A stretch of DNA of 6,777 nucleotides from Desulfobacteraceae bacterium UBA5623 (lineage in GTDB: Bacteria > Desulfobacterota > DSM-4660 > Desulfatiglandales > Desulfatiglandaceae), in assembly GCA_002424495.1 (NCBI GenBank), contig DIKH01000200.1:1-6777 (forward strand). The letters run 5' to 3'. Positions within the stretch are counted from its first letter, which is position 1. Each line of letters opens with the position of its first letter. The notes under the pieces were generated by a model. The model was not told where the DNA came from. It worked only from the letters and a program-made list of their open reading frames with translations, and did no database searches. This document shows positions 4,927-6,777 of this stretch, in pieces. The position numbers were made by a program, and so were the translations under genes.

Positions 4927-6773
4927 AAACATTCATTGGAATTGACCTGGGTACAACAAACAGCGCGATCTGTTCATACGATGGTTCGGAGACCCGCATA
5001 TGGAAGAGTCCAGAACAGAACGATGTAACTCCATCCGTGATTTACATAGACCGACGCGGCAACAAATACGTGGGGAAACGAGCCTACGACTCTGCGCCGC
5101 ACAGCCCTGATAATGCAGCAATGTTGTTCAAACGCCTGATGGGAACAAGCACCCCCATTGAACTCCCCGCGGTAGGCATCACCATGTCTCCAGAGGAATG
5201 CTCCGCAGAGGTGCTGAAGACACTGTTTGGCTATTTGCCGGAAGAAATTAGAAATTCCCCGGACACGGGCACCGTAATCACTGTTCCGGCCGCGTTTAAT
5301 CAAATGCAGAAGGACGCAACCATGCAGGCCGCAAGCATGGCTGGCATCGGCAAAGTGGCACTCATGCAAGAGCCTGTTGCAGCAGTGATGAGCGTCATGA
5401 GAGCACGCAATGCTGACGGGATGTTTCTGATCTACGACCTGGGCGGCGGAACGCTTGACATTGCCGTTGCGGAAAGCATCAGCGGTCGGGTCAACCTGCT
5501 TGCACATGGCGGAATCGCCATGTGTGGGGGGCGGGATTTCGACCGGGTTCTGGTTGACAATATTGTCCACCCCTGGCTGATCGAGAACTTCGATCTTCCC
5601 GAAGATTTCACGGTAAACCCAACCTTCAACTCCCTCACCCGTCTGGCGATTTGGGCCACCGAACGAGCCAAGTTCGAACTGTCCGCACGCGAGGACGCCG
5701 TTATAAGCCTTTCCGAAACAGAGGCACGGGTCCGGGACCTGAATGGAAAAGAGATCTACCTCGATATTCCTTTGCAGCGAGACATCTATGACAAATTAAT
5801 TGCCGAACGAGTCAGCGAATCGATAGATGCCGCCCGGGAGACCCTCTTGAAAGCTGGTATAACCCCTCATGATTTGGAGCGAATCGTCTTTGTCGGCGGT
5901 CCGACCAATTATAAACCCTTACGGGACAGGGTTGCCTTTGAGCTCGGAATCCCGGGCAGTACAGATGTGAATCCCATGACCGCCGTTGCAGAAGGAGCCA
6001 GCCTGTTTGCGGAGTCCATTGACTGGAGATCCCAGAGCCGATCAAGGAAAAATACCCGTGGGCAGATTTCCTCAGGTGGGGGGCTTGATCTTACCTTCAT
6101 TTACGAAGCACGTACTCCGGATGTAAAAGCCAAGATTGCCGTCCAACTGGCAGGTCAAGTTGCATCTGGTTCTGAGTTTCAAATCGACAGTATCGATACC
6201 GGATGGACCTCGGGCCGTCTCCCTCTAAAGCACGGCGCAACCATCGATGTGACCCTGACCAAAAGCGGGGACAACACATTTAAGGTGTTTGTGTTCAATT
6301 CTGTGGGTGGCCCCGTTGCTCTAGAGCAGGACAAGATCATCATAACTAGGACTGCCGCCACCGTTGACGCCATTCCGGCCTCTCACGCGATTTGTGTTGA
6401 GGCTCTGGATAAGCTCGGGGGGAGGCCAATAGCCGATTGCCTTGTTAAAGCTGGAGACCATTTGCCTGTAAAAGGAAAACGTCTTTATAAGGCTGGAGAA
6501 TCACTAAAGGCCGGTGCAACAGGGTCCTTAAATTTTATCCTCTGGGAGGGAGATATTGAAGACCCTATCAAAGACAATCGCCCAATAGGTGCCTTGAAAA
6601 TTACAGGATCGGACTTCGATGACGGAGTCATTCCGGCCGGAGCTGATCTTGAGTGTGATTATGAGATCCGGGACTCTGGCCACATCATAATCGAAGTCTC
6701 TGTCCCTTGTATTGGGGGGATGTTTAACTCCGCAGGCAAGAACTTCTACTCTAGGCCAGTAATTTCCGGTTAG
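4923..6773 (+). CDS. Non-canonical Hsp70 family chaperone with inserted beta domain and no lid
   Basis: ATP-dependent chaperone of the DnaK superfamily, cytoplasmic, 616 residues. Seen in order: ATPase domain (1 to about 365) with phosphate-1 motif GIDLGTTNSAI (6-16, Asp8, Thr11, Thr12), Lys70 in FKRLMG at the DnaK Lys70 position, VPAAFN (121-126), QEPVAAV (149-155), phosphate-2 motif YDLGGGTLDIAV (171-182), CGGRDFD (201-207) and the adenosine motif IVFVGGPTNYKPLRDRV (321-337). The linker (366-389) is polar, rich in Ser, Arg and Gly, and lacks the hydrophobic VLLLDV of DnaK. Then comes a beta-rich segment (about 390-480) with no DnaK counterpart. A substrate-binding beta domain follows at about 500-597 (LPVKGKRLY, ILWEGDIEDPIKDNRPIG, EIRDSGHIIIEVSVP). 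The helical lid is missing. Shine-Dalgarno GGAAGG (4910-4915) lies 7 nt from the ATG, inside the upstream gene. The stop is four bases from the window end, so a truncated or frameshifted C-terminus is possible. Confidence 0.92.
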   Translation: MKTFIGIDLGTTNSAICSYDGSETRIWKSPEQNDVTPSVIYIDRRGNKYVGKRAYDSAPHSPDNAAMLFKRLMGTSTPIELPAVGITMSPEECSAEVLKTLFGYLPEEIRNSPDTGTVITVPAAFNQMQKDATMQAASMAGIGKVALMQEPVAAVMSVMRARNADGMFLIYDLGGGTLDIAVAESISGRVNLLAHGGIAMCGGRDFDRVLVDNIVHPWLIENFDLPEDFTVNPTFNSLTRLAIWATERAKFELSAREDAVISLSETEARVRDLNGKEIYLDIPLQRDIYDKLIAERVSESIDAARETLLKAGITPHDLERIVFVGGPTNYKPLRDRVAFELGIPGSTDVNPMTAVAEGASLFAESIDWRSQSRSRKNTRGQISSGGGLDLTFIYEARTPDVKAKIAVQLAGQVASGSEFQIDSIDTGWTSGRLPLKHGATIDVTLTKSGDNTFKVFVFNSVGGPVALEQDKIIITRTAATVDAIPASHAICVEALDKLGGRPIADCLVKAGDHLPVKGKRLYKAGESLKAGATGSLNFILWEGDIEDPIKDNRPIGALKITGSDFDDGVIPAGADLECDYEIRDSGHIIIEVSVPCIGGMFNSAGKNFYSRPVISG

Positions 6774-6777
6774 AAAA

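Noticed and set aside
4974..5570. A 198-codon minus-strand open frame inside the Hsp70 gene
   Set aside because: It lies wholly antisense to a well-conserved ATPase domain, has a Cys/His/Arg-rich composition typical of reverse-strand shadows and no family resemblance.
1..6777. tRNA, rRNA or CRISPR array
   Set aside because: No cloverleaf-like sequence, rRNA motif or regularly spaced short repeat was found by eye on either strand.

Overview
The window is bacterial, with compact genes, Shine-Dalgarno sites and stop/start overlaps, and a GC content that looks moderate (not computed). The nucleotide-sugar enzymes resemble the eukaryote-like UGDH/UXS forms also found in Desulfobacterota (old Deltaproteobacteria) and related phyla. 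Together with the unusual Hsp70 pair this makes a deltaproteobacterial-type genome my best guess, but it is inference only.

Left part (1-2993, minus strand): a three-gene nucleotide-sugar operon transcribed in the order UDP-glucose 6-dehydrogenase (ugd), UDP-glucuronate decarboxylase (UDP-xylose synthase), dTDP-glucose 4,6-dehydratase (rfbB/rmlB, cut by the window edge). Gaps are only 10-11 nt. The first two enzymes are consecutive steps: UDP-glucose to UDP-glucuronate to UDP-xylose. The third starts the dTDP-rhamnose/deoxysugar branch. The set points to a surface polysaccharide (O-antigen, capsule or exopolysaccharide) locus.

Middle part (2994-4548): about 430 nt of leader and spacer, then a plus-strand ribbon-helix-helix antitoxin / PIN-domain toxin pair (VapBC-like, 3425-4083) with a good sigma70-type promoter. 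Immediately after the toxin stop comes a minus-strand remnant of a second ugd gene: about 78 codons, nonsense codon at 29. It carries its own copy of the ugd leader. The toxin-antitoxin module therefore lies between two direct repeats of about 360-386 bp (2761-3146 and 4088-4444), the start plus leader of ugd in the same orientation. The leader stretches next to the start codon and at the distal end are better conserved between the copies than the coding part. A 10-bp inverted repeat with a T run (4419-4468) ends the second copy; only one arm survives in the first.

Right part (4549-6773, plus strand): a two-gene chaperone operon. A 125-residue protein with a GrpE-like C-terminal pattern overlaps, by ATGA, a 616-residue non-canonical Hsp70. 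This Hsp70 has an intact ATPase domain, an unusual polar linker, about 90-100 extra residues before a recognisable substrate-binding beta domain, and no helical lid. The stop codon is four bases from the window end, so whether the missing lid is natural or a truncation cannot be settled here.

The most unusual feature is the repeat-flanked toxin-antitoxin module fused to a decayed ugd copy. The second is the small GrpE-like protein paired with an atypical Hsp70.
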